A stretch of DNA of 64,000 bases from Utricularia gibba (GCA_002189035.1 NEEC01000010.1:620001-684000), one strand, 5' to 3'; shown: positions 33,298-46,958, numbered from the stretch's first letter. Program-made: numbers and translations. Notes: a model not told the origin generated them from the letters alone.

Positions 33298-34767
33298 GTA
33301 CAAGTGTGAGAACATAAGCTTCCTTGCAAGCCACTCCAAGTCACAGTAGGACTAACGAGACACGAAAAGTCAAACTTTCATTGAAGTTTAGTTTAGTTTA
33401 GACGAGGAGATATGAATTCGAGTGTTAGTTTAGACTTTATTTGTTTCTCTAGAGGATTTTCCTCTAGCTTATCTCTGAAACTTTATTTTCATTTCCTTAG
33501 TTTGTATGACCGTTCATGACTAGAAACTTCCGTTTCTAGGTTGGGATACTCAAAAATCTATGTTTCATTAGTTTATCTTTATCTCTTCTTTGAATCTAAA
33601 CGGGTTTCATATATCTTTACATGACTATGTTACAGTCTTTCTATAACAATCTCTTTATTCAAGATTTATCGTTAGCTGATCACTACCTACGAGTTTTGAA
33701 GAGGATCAAGATGGAGAGCACCAACTCATTTCCTTTTGCCAGGAGAGAGACAATGTTTTATCTATGACCGTACCTCATGATCAATGCACAGATTGTCACG
33801 TCGTTTTGACTCATTGGGTCATTGGCAGCACTCGGGTATACGCGCGCAATTCAGCTGTGAGGGTACGCTGGCAGGACCTCTTATCTTCAACTCCATGTAC
33901 TTGATACTTATACTACGCTTTTGTGTTTTACGAGTTTTAAAAATATTAAATTTTTTTGCGGAAACAACCCGCATCAATATCTTATAAAATATGTAAATAA
34001 TCAATTGCTTATGAGGATGATCTTTTTTATTAATTCAATAGCTTATATGCATTTGCATAATTGTCATTAATCTTTATCTCCATGACACTATTACACATGG
34101 TAAATAGAAAAATGACACAATATATGATAAAATATCAATTATTTTCAATAGTTGAGATAAAATAATAATAGATTTATAAATTAGTATAATATGAAAACTT
34201 GTAAAAAATACAATATTTTACCCATTTATTTTAAAAGCAAGAGTGTTATGCTACTAATTATTGTATTTTGTAAAGTAAAATAAAAGAGTTACTATTTTGA
34301 AAAACAAATAAAAAATTAATTTATTTTTTCAATTAAATTAAAAGCTAAATTATTTGGTAAATTATCTAAAGAATTAAAATATTTTGGAAAGTAAATAAAA
34401 AGTTGAGGTATTCTAAAAATTATGCTAATTTTCTCTTTTTGAGGCCAATAACAATTAATAAAAAATAAAAGAAAAACAAGAGTTGTGAGTTGAGATTGAA
34501 ATCCACCATTTATCGATAATTTTTTTATGTGTATAGTTTACAAGTCGAGTGAATTGCAATTTGAATAATGCCGCTTTCACATGAAATATGACATTTTTCG
34601 TTTTGTGGGTAAATGTTAATACACCTGAGTTGGAATTGGAAAGGGAGAGGCGAGGCCCCCTTTGATCTGGACCTGGCCTGGTACGAGAGGGAAGGCAAAC
34701 ACCGAACAGCTGGATTCTCTAGCACTTGAATCCCAAGGGCCACTCGTTTCAACTGGAGCCGCATCCG
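33298..34767. other. Intergenic, probable LTR debris then AT-rich DNA
   Basis: 33300-33990 reads like a piece of another LTR (ctagaggattttcctctag, pyrimidine-rich blocks), possibly the right half of sequence whose left half is at 27600-27887, split by the Tat-like element. From 34000 to 34600 it is plain A/T-rich. The last 150 bases are the likely leader of the permease gene. Confidence 0.4.
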
Positions 34768-36420
34768 ATGGCTGCTAAATTGTACACCATGCCCCTCAAT
34801 CTCCGGCGTCCGTCGATCTCGCTTTCAGCGCGATTCAACGATAAATCTTCGTCTCCCCTGAAACGGAGGCCCGAATTCTTCATCCCACGGAAACGATGCC
34901 GGATGATCACTCCAATTGTATCTTCCTCAAACCCACCTCACTTCGGCCATTTCTCTCCGGATTCCAAATTGATCAACGATGAGCTCAAGCCCACGTCGCC
35001 GGAGGAAAGAAATTTCTCCGGGTTGGAGATGGCGTGTTTGTGGGTAGGACTTGTTGTGGGTGTCCCCACTTATTACCTAGCCGGCAGCCTCGTTGACCTC
35101 GGAATGGCGTGGTGGCAGGGGATCGCTACCGTCGTCGGTGCCAACGTACTTCTTCTGGTACCGTTAATCCTTACGGGTCAGCCAGGAACAAAGTATGGAA
35201 TCTCGTTTCCAGTTTTGGCTAGGTCGTCGTTTGGGGTACGTGGTGCTCATGTTCCAACTATTCTCAGAGCTCTAGTAGGGTGTGGATGGTACGGGATAGA
35301 AACATGGATTGGGGGAGAAGCAATTTTTCTTCTCCTCCCTAAAATCGCTAAACAATCAGTGGTGGCGCAACAGATTTCTTGGCTGGGAACTTCGCCTCTT
35401 GAGTTTCTGTGTTTCATCGTGTTTTGGTTTGCTCAATTGGTGATTGTTTGGAATGGCATAGATGGGATCAGGGAGATGGAGAAGTACTCTGCTCCAGTAT
35501 TGGTTCTTCTTACTGCTTCTTTACTCAGCTGGGCATTTTTCCGGGCAGGTGGGTTCAGCCATATGCTTGCACTCTCATCCAGGCTTTCCAGATCTGAGTT
35601 TTGGGCAGTTTTCTTCCCTTCTCTCACGGCGAATATAAGTTTCTGGGCCACCGTCGCTCTCAACATCCCCGATTTCACCCGCTTCGCCAAGAGCCAGAAA
35701 GATCAAATCTTTGGCCAAATTGGTCTGCCGATTTTCATGGGAGCTTTCACATTCGTCGGATTAGCAGTAACGTCTTCGACAAAGGTGATATTCGGTCGTG
35801 TGATTTCGAACCCAATTCAACTCCTCGGAGAAATCGGCGGAACTTGGGTACTTATCCTGGCGATTCTGGGCATAAGCCTTGCCGTGATCAGCACCAACAT
35901 CGCGGCCAATGTGGTGGCGCCGGCTAACGCACTCGTGAATCTCAGCCCCTCCATGTTCACATTCCGACGAGGAGCCCTCCTCACCGCCATCGTGGGGATC
36001 ATCTTCCAGCCATGGAGACTCCTCCAATCGAGCGAAAGCTTCGTGTACACGTGGCTAGTGGGATACTCGGCGCTCTTGGGGCCGATAATGGGTATCGTTT
36101 TGGCGGATTACTACTTCATCCAAAGGGCAGATTTGAACCTCGGCGACTTGTACACGGCTAGTCCAAGAGGAGGTTATTTTTACTCCGGTGGATACAATTT
36201 CGCGGCGTTGGTGTCGCTGCTGGCCGGAATACTGCCGGTGATCCCAGGGTTCTTGAGAAAAGTGGAGATTTTGAGCTCGGTTTCCGATTTGTTCGCTGTG
36301 ATTTACGACAACGCCTGGTTTGTTACCTTCTTCACAGCAGGGGTGCTACATTTGATCATCTCCTGGCTCCTCAGAAGAAGGAGAGCACTCCCTCCGGCAA
36401 CAGCTACTGCTATCGAGTAG
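34768..36420 (+). CDS. PLUTO: Plastid-type purine-uracil permease (NCS1), PLUTO-like
   Basis: Nucleobase transporter of the NCS1 family. Arabidopsis PLUTO (At5g03555) moves uracil, adenine and guanine across the plastid envelope. This is a single exon of 550 residues from the ATG at 34768; an in-frame TTG at 34726 is not a plausible start. Residues 1 to about 75 are Ser/Arg/Pro-rich with few acids, as for a plastid transit peptide. The family core starts with [21 protein letters not shown], followed by [20 protein letters not shown] and [16 protein letters not shown], the NCS1 signature segments. About 12 hydrophobic segments follow, with [20 protein letters not shown] and [17 protein letters not shown] near the end. 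The reading frame is intact. Transposon-rich DNA lies on both sides. Confidence 0.9.
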   Translation: MAAKLYTMPLNLRRPSISLSARFNDKSSSPLKRRPEFFIPRKRCRMITPIVSSSNPPHFGHFSPDSKLINDELKPTSPEERNFSGLEMACLWVGLVVGVPTYYLAGSLVDLGMAWWQGIATVVGANVLLLVPLILTGQPGTKYGISFPVLARSSFGVRGAHVPTILRALVGCGWYGIETWIGGEAIFLLLPKIAKQSVVAQQISWLGTSPLEFLCFIVFWFAQLVIVWNGIDGIREMEKYSAPVLVLLTASLLSWAFFRAGGFSHMLALSSRLSRSEFWAVFFPSLTANISFWATVALNIPDFTRFAKSQKDQIFGQIGLPIFMGAFTFVGLAVTSSTKVIFGRVISNPIQLLGEIGGTWVLILAILGISLAVISTNIAANVVAPANALVNLSPSMFTFRRGALLTAIVGIIFQPWRLLQSSESFVYTWLVGYSALLGPIMGIVLADYYFIQRADLNLGDLYTASPRGGYFYSGGYNFAALVSLLAGILPVIPGFLRKVEILSSVSDLFAVIYDNAWFVTFFTAGVLHLIISWLLRRRRALPPATATAIE

Positions 36421-36948
36421 TTAAGCAATTGCGCAGTGGAGTGCAGTGCAACATTCCTCCCCAGATTTGTACATATCATTTTTTGATGCATATGTAACTT
36501 AAAATTGGAGGGAATTGGAGGATGAGTGTACAACATATTTAAAATAAATGATATCAAAACGAAAATGTGGGTTTAACATATAGATATTCGGGTAATGTCA
36601 TATTCATTATCAACAATTTTGTATCAATTTTAAAATATATGTTTACATTATTTTTTAAGGTTGTTTTTACTTTTTTTATATTTTCTTTTCTCATTACTTT
36701 TTAATAATTATGTATCTTTTACTAATTTTTGAAAAAAAAAGTTTTACGGAATTTTAAGATACTTTCACTTAAATTTGGAAAGCAATCATTAATCCATAAT
36801 TTATTAGTTTGAGAGCGCATGAATGGAACCTAAGAAGAAGTACAAAGATGTACTTTTGATCAAATAATCAAGGCCTGATAACAGTGTGAAGATAATATTA
36901 AAATATTTAGATAATAGATTTAAATAGAATATAAATAAAATATCTCAT
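36421..36948. other. 3' flank of the permease and AT-rich DNA
   Basis: 36800-36948 (gcgcatgaatggaacctaag and onward) resembles the piece at 16070-16200 (gattgcatgaatttgagtcc), so it is probably old LTR sequence. Confidence 0.4.
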
Positions 36949-38012
36949 TGATAACACGTAATTTTAATAGTTTTAAGTTAAAAAATGAATGTTGTTACTG
37001 TGTGAAATTAAGATTTTGTTAATTACTTTGATGTTTTTGCAACTAGTAGCTCGGTTTTAAGTGTTTTATTTTAGATTGAAACTAAATCTTAGATTTTGTT
37101 CCAATTTTTTACTTAATCATTTTCCTTAGAATAATGCAACCTGTTTTTGACAAATGAAATTTCAAGGAGCCAAAAGTATACAGTACAAGAGTAGAATGAT
37201 GGAGAAAAAAGTTGGGAAAAAAAGTCAAAAATGAAGTATAAATTACCAAATTCGGAGATGCCAAAAAGAAAATTTTTGGAGAGAGAATGAGCTTCTAGCT
37301 AAAGAGGGGAATTTGGAGAAAAATCGTAGAAAAATCAAAGAAGGGCAAAGAAGAAGGGGTATGAAAAACTAGAAACTTAGCTATACTCAAAGATTTTCTC
37401 ATCAGAAATACTACTTCTAGTTAGGAATAGATCGCAAATGATATTTAAGCATTCCACATGGAAACTATTTCAATTTCTTGCTATCAAGATGTAATATGAA
37501 CATGCTGCTGATGTTAAGCACCACATGCTGTCTTGGGATCAAAAGGAAAAAGAGATAGTGATATTCACAAAACCCTAAAATAGATCATACTCATAGTTCA
37601 TTGATAAACTAGAATAAATCCAGGAAAGAGAGATAGTGATATTTATCCTAAAATAAACATAACTAGAGGTAGAATAAAAGTTAGGAAAAACAAAAGATTT
37701 GGATAGACTTGAACTCCTGTTTGTTTAGTAATTAAATTTTGGTTTTAGTAGATTAAGGATGGTGATGAGCATATTTTTGGTTTGGGTAGACATTATTTCT
37801 TTTTAGATAAAAATTTGATTTACTTGTTTTACTGCATTGAATTGTAGAATTGCAATAGTCCTACCTTAAACTTAATTTTCTATCGTGATAAAAATATAAT
37901 ACGTCAATCTCCATGCAACAAGTGCCATGTTCTTTGTGTTCGATCCTAATTCCACCATACTCATTTATTTGATGTATGATTGAATATTAATTTTATAAAT
38001 TTATTTGATATG
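36949..38012 (+). repeat. LTR-like unit A
   Basis: Starts TGATAACACGTA and ends with tgtgttcgatcctaatt and tttataaatttatttgata, the end block shared by units A to D. It stops where unit B begins, and so lacks the terminal cgtttatca. Confidence 0.5.
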
Positions 38013-39168
38013 TGATAACACATATTTTTGAGTGATTGAGTATAGGGAAATGACTCATATTGTGCTACAAAAATTAAGTTTTATTGCCTAGTTCTATATT
38101 TTTGCGCATAGTACTGTAGATGTGCTATTTTAGTCTTAGTTGTAGATTTAGTCCCAATTTTACTTCTAATAGTTTTCTTTGAGCAATGCAGCACATGTGG
38201 GCAACACAAATCCCAAGGAGCTGGATATGAACAATGTAGTAGCAAAGGATGAGGCAAAAGTCTGAAAACGATTACACACAAAATCCAAAGAAGAGAAAAA
38301 GTGGGATTTTGGACAAAAAGGGGGGACAAGATGGAGAGAGAAAAATATCTCCCCCATTGGAGCACACGACACAATTTTCTGGAGAAGGTTTCTGGGGAAG
38401 GAGGAAGACGAACCAGGAACGAAGCTGATGTTTGAAGACTATTTTCTGTTTCAAAAGAATATTACTATTAGCTAAGTGTAGTTAGCTACATTTTCTAGTT
38501 TTCTGTTGACATTTTAAATTCCTTACTTGTTTACTTTCTGATATTCGATTGTAAGATGAGTATAATGTGGATGATGTTTTCTTTTCTATTTTTATTTACC
38601 TTAACCATAAGTGGTTATGCATTTAGGGGTGCCTTAGGGTGAAAAGAGGAGAATTGTGCTACTCAATCTTTAGACCTAATCAATCATAAGTTACGCTACT
38701 TCCTTAACAAACCAGGATAGATACAGAAGGGGAAGTAGTGAAACCCAATTAACAACTCTAATTAGAGGTAGACCATAGAGAGAAAACAAGAGTTCGCGTA
38801 GACCTAGACTTTGTTGTTAGTTGATTGATCTATGGTTTGTGTGAGCTTGTTTAGTGATAAGCATATATCTCATAGGAGTCTCAATGCATCACCCCTTTCA
38901 CCTTAGAAACAATCGAGTTCAGAAGTTTGTTACTTTTCTTTATAGTATTTTACCGCAACTTCGCCTTAGTCCTAATTAAGACCAAATCTATCAACGTGAC
39001 ACTGATTGCATGCATTGACTTTCACATAGCAATCACCTAGCTTATTGTGTTCGACCCTAATCCACTATGCTCATATTTTTCATATAATTTGATTTGAATT
39101 AGGTTTATAAATTTTATTTGATAGGAGAAATTTGTATTTTAATGATGTGCATAATTTTTCGTTTATCA
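38013..39168 (+). repeat. LTR-like unit B, complete
   Basis: 1156 bp, TGATAACACATA at the start and cgtttatca at the end. TGATAA and TTATCA form a short terminal inverted repeat, as in an LTR. Internally it has a purine-rich zone, a ctagttttctg turn and a tgtgttcgaccctaatcc block. No coding capacity. Confidence 0.55.
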
Positions 39169-40180
39169 AACCCCTTGTAGTTTAGTAAGGAAGCACACTT
39201 CTAAGGAGTCAAATCTTGAGGAACCAAAAAGATCACACATGGTAGATCCTATTTCTAGGACAGATGTAAGAAAATGAAGATAAAAAGAAGAAAAGTTGGA
39301 AAAAGAAGGGGAAAGAGGAGAAGAGCAAATGGATTCATACAGACTTTGGAAAAACAAGAAGAATACTGAGAGGAAGAAAGAAGAAACTCTAAGAACAAAA
39401 AAGAGACTATGAGAAAGATACAAAATTCAGCTCATCTGAAAATTTAGTCGCAGAAACACTACTAGTCAGGAGTAGTTTAATAGAAAACTTTTCTTTCGTG
39501 TGGAAACTTATTTCGTCGCTATTACTATTTATTTTCTTTTTGATAGACTGCTGCTTGGGGATATGTGGTTGATAATATTTTATGTGATTATATTATTTCT
39601 TCCCAATATTAGTAGTTAAGTAAAATGGTGCTTGGAATTATAAAAGGGTGAGTTTGCTTATTATTCAATAGTCCATACTAACCAAATTATCATACTAATT
39701 TCTTATACAACCCATATAGATCCAAAAAGAAGAAATAGTGAAATGCTTATCTTAAAGAGCCTAATTAGATATATATCAAAAGTTAGGATAAAGAAATGTT
39801 TAGATAGACTTGAACATTTTGTTTTGTTAAAAGGCCAATTTTTAGTTGGAATATGATAGAGATAGTGATGAGAATATTACTTCTGGAAACCTAAGGCATC
39901 TCATTCCTTCTTTGTAAACCATAATCTGATTTGCTATATTTATTGTATCTATTGTATCTTACCAGTGAATTATATTAATCCTAGCTTAAACTTAATTATC
40001 TCATCATGAAAAAACAGAATGCATTAAACTTAATGGAACAAGCACCTTCTTCTTCGTGTTCGACTCTAATTTCACTGTATGCACATAGTTGCTTGATATT
40101 TAAATGAGAATTAACTTTATAAATTTATTTGATATGGGATTCATCATTTTGAACTAGGACGTGAAATTTTCCGTTTATCA
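39169..40180 (+). repeat. LTR-like unit C
   Basis: Same internal order as B: purine-rich zone at 39240-39400, then cgtgttcgactctaatttc, tttataaatttatttgata and cgtttatca at the end. The start does not show TGATAA, so its left end is missing or changed. Confidence 0.5.
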
Positions 40181-40889
40181 CCCATTCACTGGATTTCTAG
40201 TTAATTTGAAAGGCAAGTCATCAGTTAACAAAGTATTGTATCTACCATTGAAATGGACTACCCATTAACTAGATTTCTAGTTGATTGAAACATAATCAAA
40301 TACTAATACCCATCTCCATAATTGAAATAAAATCGAATGCGATGACTTCTTTTCAAGAGATAGAATAAAAATTCACAAATACAATTGAATGTGACCAACC
40401 TGTCCAACAAGGATAAAAACAAAAATTGCATACGATAAGTAATTAATACATGTCATAAATATAATTAACAGTTAATGTCTACCATAACTGGTATGCATCC
40501 TCCCAAATTCGATCAAAATCCATGCTTAATGGTTCGGGATTTCAGAAAAGTTTTGCAAAATGTTCCAAAAGTGTAATGCCGTCGAATTTGAGATATGAGT
40601 AAGGGTAAAATTGAAAGATGCAAATCATGTTTACATAAATTGACCTCTCTCCCCTTGGTTTATGTCAAGTCCCAATTGGTTTACATATAATGTAAACTGG
40701 TTTATTTTTACCCACTTACAGCTCACTATCAAATGCATTCTAATCTTAAACTTACATCTAAACCTGAGATAGCATACAAATTTTCCTGTTTTTATGATAT
40801 AAAAATTATAAGTTTTTAATTATAATTTAGTTTTTTATTTTATAATTTTAAGTCTAGCAACAACTCTCAAAATCTATGTACTAACGTGT
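40181..40889. other. Intergenic between LTR-like units
   Basis: AT-rich. A short direct repeat (gtctagcaacaactctcaaaatc at about 40852 and again at 40896, with one change) marks the left side of unit D. Nothing else recognised. Confidence 0.4.
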
Positions 40890-42112
40890 TTTGAGTCTAG
40901 CAGCAACTCTCAAAATCAGGGAAGACACCATAGATTTCATGCAAGCATCATGTTGGAGAAGAAAAGACAGCATAAAAGACGGAGCAATAAGTACACTGTC
41001 ACAGCGATAGTTTACAAGTCAAGGACAGGAGCAATAGAGCTGTCACATGTCGTACATGCCTTGAGAAATGAAGAGGAGAAGATAATTTTGGAGGAGAGTG
41101 AATCACATGGAGAGCTTGGAGAGTTATAGCACACACACAAGGGGCTCCTCCAAGACCACGAACACCGATCAGAACAGGGAGGAAGAAGGGGGATTCTTGC
41201 AAAGAAGACTCTCATCCTTAAGAATACTACCAAGATCAAATTCAGCACTACTATTCCATGCTATGAACAGTAGCACATAAAAATAGAACATTTTATTTAC
41301 TTAGTTTGCTGAAACTTTACTTTCATTGACTGTTTGTTTGACAATGTTGAGAATATTTTCTTCAATTTGTAACTATGAAATCTTATTTTATTTTTCATAT
41401 AAGAGTAGCTAAACCTTAGTGATGCCTTAAGGTGTAGGATGGTGATGTGGGGCTAGAGTTAATAATGCAATTGATCTTTGTTTCTTAGTTTTTGTTTCTG
41501 TCATTTCATGGATAGACCTAAGGGTGGAAACTAGTAGCTTCGCAACTCAAATACTTGATTTAGAGATAGACCAACAAATCAGGCCAATAGCAACAAGTAT
41601 TATTCCGCGGTAGAACAAGTAGAATCGGGTAGACCTATTTTTATATACTTTGTATCCGGGTAGACCCAATTGCGATGTTGGTGATAATATTGGGGACTAT
41701 ATGACCCGAAAACATGATGAATGACTTCGGTAGACTTAGGTTGTTTGGAATTGTGAGTATAGGAACATTGTAAATTAAGTTAGTAACCTTAGCACCACGT
41801 CATCTGCATTACCTTAAGGCATCTTAGTATTACCTAGAACTTAGAACCAGTACTTGTTATTTTCTGATCTACAACTTGAATTTACTTGACATGTTTGTCT
41901 ATTATTGTTACTTCGACATTAGACTAAAACTGAAACCATTCTGTGATCCTGCATAGACTACAACACATAGGAAGCATTCACTCCTTATAATCAACCCCGA
42001 AAACCATTATGCATATTTTCTGAACTTGTATTTTGTGAATAGTAGGGTTTATAAATTTATTTGATATGTAATTCGATTTTATTGCAGCGATATTCAAATT
42101 TTTCATTTATCA
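40890..42112 (+). repeat. LTR-like unit D
   Basis: Purine-rich zone 41020-41210, several aggtagac/gggtagac blocks (41560-41740), and the same end: gggtttataaatttatttgata, then atttatca. Confidence 0.45.
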
Positions 42113-43291
42113 AAACCCTTGAAAAACCTTTAACCATATGCGTCCTAATCATCAATAACTTTTTTTAGGGGAACTCTAGGTTCAGTTTACCTTAGAGTGA
42201 AATCATTTTTCCTTCCTTAGAGTTCTTGTTATTCCTCCTCAACTTTCTTCACTTTCAATCATTAGTACATTTAATGTTACAAAAATACCAAACACCCCAT
42301 AACAAGTAGTAATTGAATTTCTGATTTTCTTACAAAAGACTTGTTCCAGATATTAGAAGTAGAAGATTTTGCATATGAGATTAGAGTGGGAAAGTTCGCA
42401 AACTTAATATCTTGAAATAATCATCTTATTATTTTCTCAATAATTGGTAAAGAATGAGATGATTTTATTTTATTTGTATTATAAAGATGAATTAGGATGG
42501 ATGATCTAAACAATTATTTTATTAAATTAGCATTCCAAACTATAAAATTGTGTGTCAAGGTTATTCCGCATCATAAATTAGATTGAATGCAGAATTACTG
42601 CAAAAGCTTAAAAAACAATGGGTATGCAATGCAAGGAAACACATGTGCTGCAAATTAAAAATCCAGTGTAGAGGGCAACAAAATAAACTCAAATAAGGAC
42701 TCATTGATATGGAACGTAAAGAGTTAAATATATTTTAGATGTGAACTATAAAAGGAATTGATATGACGTGCATGATATCATTCAAGACTTTCACACTGAA
42801 ACAAGAAGGTTGAATTTAGATTATACAAATGATTATTGAAAGATGCTATTAAAATATCATAATTTTAGTTTAATTTTGTAAAATACCACAAGTTTTAGAA
42901 AGAGAATTATCAAATCTCATTAATTCAATATCAAATTATTATATAATATAAAATTTACATACATTTTTAATAAATATTAAAATTAAATAATTAATCTTAT
43001 TTATATATATTATAATTATAATTTTTTTTCTTTAGAAAATGGTTAAGATGACGAGAGACATCCAACCTCTCCTCTCGGGCGCCACTTGTTACCACAAGCA
43101 CAACCATAGCACAGCCACTAATAGGCAGCGTCCAAAGAATCTTGAACATTGACTCTATATCGTTCATTAATGCATAATATCATGATTTAATTAAATTATG
43201 GTATTTTACAAAACTAAACACATAATAAGGGTGAAGAAATCGCTAGCCAGTGGAAGGAACATGGGGATGGTGCTGTCAGAGCAGCATTTAC
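42113..43291. other. AT-rich intergenic DNA, nothing recognised
   Basis: No coding signal. Its last eight bases, GCATTTAC, are the left target duplication of the hAT element. Confidence 0.5.
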
Positions 43292-46200
43292 CAATGATTT
43301 AAAAACCGATACTAGGGATGAAACGTTCAAGAGAAAGGTTCGTTTTTTTAAAGGTCTGACCGTTGAAAAAATGGTGACGAAACGAAAATAAACATTCAAG
43401 ATCTAAATGAAATGCAAATAAAACTAATGTTTCAAAATCACATAAACATCAAAATAACATCTTTGAAATCAAATGAAATCATTAAATCAAATTCTAGGCT
43501 TGTGTCTCTTCATCATTGCTCTCATATCCAAATTCCAAAGTAACATCTTCAATTGTTAAATATGTAAATGATAATAAGTTCAAGTTACATAAAATGGAAA
43601 TAGGTGCAATATTTTCTTCATCTACCATACTAGATTACAATTCTTGATAAACACATTCTTCATTATCATCAAAAAAAGAAGAATCTTTTTTATGTTGTGT
43701 TTCAGTTTCACATACCCATACTTCTCCACTTTCTTCCTCCTCTTCTACTATCCATGTATCAAATTTAGCAATAAAATCCAGATCTATAGGTTCAAAGGTT
43801 TTAACCTCATCACTCCACCTAAGAAAATAAAATGTGACAAAAAATCATTAAACAATAAAAGTACCTCTCTTGTAGACGTTGGTTGTAGTGCACAGAAACC
43901 AAATCATTCAAAAGACAATGTTCTAATTTATTTCTCTTCTTAGTATGAATATGCTCAAAAATACTCCAATTCCTTTTATAATCAAAAGAAGAACTTGTTT
44001 ACCTCATTATTTTGATAGCTAAATGTTGAAGTTCTGGGATGCTTGAGCCAAAATGCTTCCATCATTGATCTGTAAAATATAATTGCTATGAATAATTTAA
44101 TATCTTGTGTTTACCTTGTGCTTGCTTCAAAGTTTTAAAATATGGGAATCAAAGTTTTAATTAGAATAAGAAATATCTGGTTTTTGCCAATAATACAATC
44201 ATCTGATTCTTTATTTGCAATTACAACTATCACTTCATCCATAATACTCTTCAATCTTTGTAAATGATCTTTGTTATATTGAAATGCAGGGTTGAGTCAA
44301 TAAACTGTAGCATGTAATTTTTTTCTTAATTGAGAATGTCATCTTTTGTTCATGATTTCCAAATAAGGGGCATAAAGCTGATGTTTATTCAAAAATGTTG
44401 CCTTAATTCTTTCACTAGCTTTGTGCATCCCTTCATAAATATAACCCATGGATGGCTTTTTATTCCCATCTACTACTTTCAGAAGATGAACTAACGGTTT
44501 CATGATCTTTACATCGACTAAACAATCATTTCGAAATTTACAATCAAGCACTATTGAAGAGAAAAACTCTCTAGCAGCATCTTTAGACATTTTTTATGAT
44601 AGAAAATCCTTAAATGTTGTTAAAGCTTATAACTCAAGCTTATGACTATAAAAACTTTCAATAGCAATGAAATTTGTGCCAAATTGTGTAGCATAAAGTC
44701 TAAGAATTTCTGTCCCCCCCCCCCCTCACAATTTGTCAACCAATTCAGCAATATAATATGATCATAGATGAATCTAGAACAAGCTGATCATGTACTCTTC
44801 AATTTGTTCATATCTTTAGTATCAAATTCAAAAATGAGCTGCACAAGGAGATCATGAAATTGTTGCATAATAATCTTCTACAATTCTCACAACTACTATA
44901 AAATTTGCAGTATTATCTATCATCACATGTACTACATTTTCCACTCCAACCCAATTAATAACCTTTATGAACAAGAAAAACAACTTGCTGGCAATCTTAG
45001 AAATACTAGAAGCATCAATTGAGCAATAAAAGACAGTTCCATGAGGACAATAAATCAAAAAGTTAATCAAAGTTCTATGAGACATACCAGTCCATTCATT
45101 TGCCATTATTGTGCAACCAATTTCTGTCCACACAGTTTTAATACTATCTATCCACAATCCAATCTCTTAGCATCTCTAAGCAAAGGAATGCATACCTCAT
45201 AATAACTTGGCATAGTAAAAGCATAACCTAGTGTAATTGCATCTTCAATCATAGTACGAAAACGACGTAATTTGACCACACTATACATGAATCATATAAA
45301 AACTTGACGATTTCAAGTTTTACCTTTCTCACTACTACTTCACTTGTCCAAAAACTTTCCAATGTTTTATGTGATCTATCATCATTGCTTAATTTATTGA
45401 CCACAACTTTATTTTTTATCTTTCTTGGTTTAAAAAAATTTAAAACTGATACTTCATTCTTTCCACTATCTGTTGTAGGAGATTCAAGGCTTACACTATC
45501 ATCAAAATCAAGCTTATATGCATTCATAGTTTCATTATCCAGATTTATAGTAGCACTGGTTGCCTTTTTTTTACCAAAAATTTCAGCCAATGCTTTTTTC
45601 ATTTCATTTCTAACACTAATTGGAGCCTTTTTGCAGGGTGCTAAATCACAAACTTCTCTAGCTAAATATTTTTTCATCCAATTAATCCTTGCACCAGCAT
45701 AACTAAGACCACGTAATAAACAAGTCAGTCTTTTTTTTCCATTAATAGTTGAAAGACTTGTATATTGCCAAGTAATATCATATTTGCCTATTTTTTATGC
45801 TCGTCAACACCAATTGGAGAAGCATCAAAATCCATTACTATTGTAAAAAAAAAAGAAACTAATGATAAATAAATATTTTCAGTAATAATTTTTCACCAAA
45901 CATAAACTTATAACACATTCAATAATCTTGAGTAAAATCATCCAACATAAATACACACAACAAACAAATCATTCTACAACATTAATAATAAAATTAAAAA
46001 CATAACCCCCATGAATAAAAATACCACATATAATAATCAGATGCAACCTAAATTTAATGCTAAATTGCTAATATAAAGTGAAATAATGCAGGATTGGAAG
46101 TACAATTGAAGTGTATTTACATTAATTTACTTAAAATAAACAAAAAATGAACAATGTTCAAGTTCAGTCATTTAAGCAAAAATTCGAAAAGTACTCAAAA

Positions 46201-46449
46201 AATGTATACTAGCCATAGAAGCATCAATATCCTTTATGACTATTTGAAAACCACAAAAAAAAAAAATTGGACCAAAGATCTCACAAATCACGTGAAAAAG
46301 GAGTATAAATAGAGAATCTCACTTCTTTTTTGCCACATGCTCACAAAACCTTTAATCTGCCAACTTTTATTGAAACGTAACCAATATAGAGACCGGTTCC
46401 CATTTTGTCCGATCGGACCGGGCAACTCGGTCCATTTTTTAAACCACCG
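43292..46449 (-). mobile_element. Full-length hAT transposon, inactive, 8-bp duplication
   Basis: 3158 bp. The left end CAATGATTTAAAAACCG and the reverse complement of the right end CGGTGGTTTAAAAAATGG form imperfect terminal inverted repeats that differ mainly by A/G transitions. Flanking 8-bp sequences are GCATTTAC (43284-43291) and GCGTTTAC (46450-46457), a one-mismatch target duplication of hAT length. The sub-terminal gaccggttc/gatcggaccgggc sequence at 46392-46431 is typical of plant hAT elements with DUF659 transposases. The transposase inside is on the minus strand and broken. A C12 run lies near 44710. Confidence 0.8.
43640..45831 (-). pseudogene. hAT transposase (BED/DUF659/dimerisation), broken
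   Basis: Pieces in N- to C-terminal order on the minus strand. A BED-finger remnant, DITWQYTSLSTINGKKRLTC (about 45790), keeps only part of its cysteines and is followed by MKKYLAREVCDLAPCKKAP. The DUF659 region at 45130-44900 reads TEIGCTIMANEWTGMSHRTL, INFLIYCPHGTVF and VGVENVVHVMIDNTANF. CKFRNDCLVDVKIMKPLVHL and MGYIYEGMHKASERI follow at 44530-44400. The C-terminal hAT dimerisation block RNWSIFEHIHTKKRNKLEH is at 43960-43900, then VSVHYNQR. Stops and shifts separate most pieces. The order is complete, so this was an autonomous element. Confidence 0.75.
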
Positions 46450-46457
46450 GCGTTTAC

Positions 46458-46958
46458 TAAAGAAACAAGATCACGGCCGGCCCGATGATCGCAAATCCAA
46501 CTGTCAACACACGACGGATTGAGGCAGTTCCTGAATGACGGGTATCGATGCCCCTTTGCGATTATGCAATACGAAGAAACAAACTTAAATGATTACGCAC
46601 TTGGGATTTGCAAATACTTCTCAAGTTGCATATAAGATACAAAAGGACAAGGTTGGCTGGCTACATGAAATTCCTTTTTCCCCACCTGTACTACGGTAAA
46701 CAATCATGTACAACGCAACTGCTCACAACCCTGAAAAGAAAAAGGTAATAGAAATAAGAAACTTGGCACTCCAGATACTTCGAACACAACAATTTCTATA
46801 CATACGCATCTCTGAAACTACTCTCCTATTTTACTCCGGTCCTAGGCACAGTAAATCTTGGAATCCTCCTGATTCAGGGTGGGATCCTTGTAAATAAGAT
46901 CTTAGTCACAGCACTGTGTACGTAGCAAGGAAAATGAAACCAATAAAAAAAAATTGGG
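46458..46958. other. 3' flank of the PHD/GNAT gene
   Basis: No gene seen. It probably includes the 3' untranslated region of the gene that ends at 46959. Confidence 0.5.

Noticed and set aside
34726-34767. Upstream TTG as start of the permease
   Set aside because: Not an ATG; the first ATG at 34768 gives a normal transit peptide.
38081-39423. Minus-strand Ser/Phe/Leu-rich frames in the LTR-like units
   Set aside because: They are the complement of the purine-rich zone; no domain.
36949-42112. The repeated units considered as a satellite array
   Set aside because: Units are long, diverged, unequal in length and have LTR-like ends, unlike a satellite.
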